A DNA stretch of 64,000 bases from Acidimicrobiia bacterium (GTDB lineage Bacteria; Acidobacteriota; Vicinamibacteria; Vicinamibacterales; CAVVIG01). Of the stretch, positions 62,754 to 64,000 are shown one piece after another. The stretch covers positions 62,001 through 126,000 of the forward strand of contig VFZL01000008.1 in the NCBI GenBank assembly GCA_016871175.1. The letters run 5' to 3'. A model generated the notes under the pieces. It had not been told where the DNA came from. It did not search any database and worked only from the letters and a program-made list of their open reading frames with translations. Both the position numbers and the translations under genes were made by a program. Positions within the stretch are counted from its first letter, which is position 1. Each line of letters begins with the position of its first letter.

Positions 62754-64000
62754 TCATTCTCGGAGCGCGGGGCGGAGGCGCAGCGTGCCGGTCGCGCCCT
62801 CGTCGATCCGGGCCCGGTCAACGCGCATTGGCAGGTGATCGACCGTTCGGAAGCGATCGAGATAGCTGTCGTAGAGCGGCGAGAGGAAGTGTCCCGACGG
62901 ACCGACGGCGTCGAGAAATCGGCTGTCGTTGGACGGCGACAGATCGATGATCTGTCGATAGCCCGGAACTTCGGTCTGCTCGTACGGTCGCCCGGAGACG
63001 ACTGGGCCGACGTTGACGGTGCTCCAATCGCCACCGTTCGGGACCCGCCGATTCAGGATGGGGCGAAAGGCGGCGACAGCGTCCAGGCCCTGGTGAGGGA
63101 ACACTGCGGCATGGACGTCGCCCCACTTCCAGGAGCGGGGGTCCTCTCCGAGCCGCCCCTCCAACGAAAGGATCGCGTCGTGCAGCGCCTTCGACACCGC
63201 GTGCCGACACGTCTCCGTTGACGCCGTCGTCACATCATCACACCACGTCGCATCGTCACGCGTGAGAGTGGCGACCAGGAAGCGCGTCACGTACGAATAG
63301 CGACCTTGATAGCTGCCGAGCAGGCGCGCGCCAACGTCATCTCCGACGATCGTTGGTGCCAGACGGAGAAACCAGGCTTCGAAGATGGCTGGGGCAGCCG
63401 CGTCGGCAGTCGCGTCGTACCTCCAGTTGCGTAAGAGATCAACCGCCATCGCATCCGACGACGACATTGGCTCGACGAGGCGGAGGAGCAGCGGGAGAAG
63501 ACCGGCGGCGTGCCGTGAGTAGGTATCCGCCTGCATCCGGCGGAAGTCGTCAACGGTCAAGCCGCGTCGATCGCCGATGAGGGCAGCAATCCGCTCGGCG
63601 CGATACGGCTCCGGGTACTCGAGGCCGAGATGGTGAGGATCGTCGAGCGGATTGGGACGATGATTCGCCGTGACGATGACGTGGCCCGGTGGATCGAAGA
63701 CGCGCGGGAGCGCGTCGAATGGAATCCAACCAGTCCACTCGTGTTCTCCCGTCCAGCCCGGCATCGGACGCGAACCATCTCCGGATTGGCGCACTGGGAT
63801 CCGTCCGGGCACGAGGTACCCGATGTGCCCATCGACGTCGGCGTACACGAAGTTCTGCGACGGCGTCACGAAGAGACGCATCGCCGCCAGGAACTCGGTC
63901 CAGTTCCGGGCTTCGTTCAATCGGAGAAACGCGTCGAGCGTCGTATCGTCGTCGTCGAGGGCGATCCAGCGAAACGCGAGGGGCGGCAGCGGATCGGACG
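62754..64000 (-). CDS. Penicillin acylase family protein, 5' part missing
   Basis: The frame is open to the right edge, where it reads 'LAFRWIALDDDDTTLDAFL' and then 'NWTEFLAAMRLFVTPSQNFV' and 'YADVDGHIGYLVPGRIPVR', the standard beta-subunit sequence of penicillin acylases. 'HVIVTANHRP' and 'NGGDWSTVNVG' follow. The signal peptide, alpha subunit and N-terminal nucleophile Ser of the beta subunit lie outside the window. Such Ntn-hydrolases deacylate amides or lactones in the periplasm. The last ~40 residues are typical of the family end. Confidence 0.85.
   Translation of the reverse strand, partial: SDPLPPLAFRWIALDDDDTTLDAFLRLNEARNWTEFLAAMRLFVTPSQNFVYADVDGHIGYLVPGRIPVRQSGDGSRPMPGWTGEHEWTGWIPFDALPRVFDPPGHVIVTANHRPNPLDDPHHLGLEYPEPYRAERIAALIGDRRGLTVDDFRRMQADTYSRHAAGLLPLLLRLVEPMSSSDAMAVDLLRNWRYDATADAAAPAIFEAWFLRLAPTIVGDDVGARLLGSYQGRYSYVTRFLVATLTRDDATWCDDVTTASTETCRHAVSKALHDAILSLEGRLGEDPRSWKWGDVHAAVFPHQGLDAVAAFRPILNRRVPNGGDWSTVNVGPVVSGRPYEQTEVPGYRQIIDLSPSNDSRFLDAVGPSGHFLSPLYDSYLDRFRTVDHLPMRVDRARIDEGATGTLRLRPALRE

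Overview
The window is GC-rich, gene-dense DNA. It carries an NHL-type propeller, two PQQ-type quinoproteins, a DUF2911 protein, a DUF6152 module, a carboxypeptidase-regulatory-like TonB receptor, multihaem cytochromes and many secreted peptidases. Together these suggest an aerobic soil acidobacterium, perhaps of the Vicinamibacteria. That placement is inference from gene content; no rRNA or universal marker is present.

Layout. Positions 1-5.8 kb hold a partial RES-domain protein, a lipoprotein, an SRPBCC protein, a tightly packed minus-strand operon (YIDPGSGS small membrane protein, NoeA-like methyltransferase, sulfatase/LTA-synthase-like membrane enzyme) and a cytidylate-kinase-like gene broken by an in-frame TAG. 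Positions 5.8-17.8 kb hold housekeeping and envelope genes: propeller, PA14 membrane protein, AmpG-like transporter, class III sirtuin, alpha/beta hydrolase, DUF2911, M20 peptidase, cytochrome c, degenerate receiver and glutamate dehydrogenase. Positions 17.8-21.3 kb form a trehalose unit (GT20 synthase and TreS) preceded by a perfect 26-bp palindrome. Positions 21.3-34.5 kb encode mainly envelope and periplasmic redox proteins: FtsX-like protein, beta-barrel, M4 protease, TlpA, octahaem cytochrome, cytochrome c/copper-monooxygenase-like protein and quinoprotein. Positions 34.5-41.2 kb are gltD-gltB with divergent tadA. Positions 41.3-48.2 kb hold a second quinoprotein, an M20 deacylase, a secreted unknown and a frameshifted TonB receptor.

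A tRNA-Ser(CGA) at 48.35 kb opens a roughly 10-kb decay zone running to about 58.2 kb. I recognise about eleven broken genes there: TolB-like, VIT, two VOC, DinB, TPR, 2Fe-2S dehydrogenase subunit, TMEM175, DUF6152, MFS and a HydB-like Fe-S subunit. Intact genes are interspersed: two toxin-antitoxin pairs, a metzincin protease and a three-gene DUF6152 module. Positions 59.6-64 kb return to intact genes: NIPSNAP, a TolB-like propeller, a zinc-ribbon protein and the 3' part of a penicillin acylase.

The most notable points are the dense, datable-looking gene graveyard beside the tRNA, the relic of a hydrogenase-type operon ending at a likely deletion scar, and the conserved-looking surface-modification operon at 3-4.7 kb. 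All family calls are from reading motifs; no search was run.
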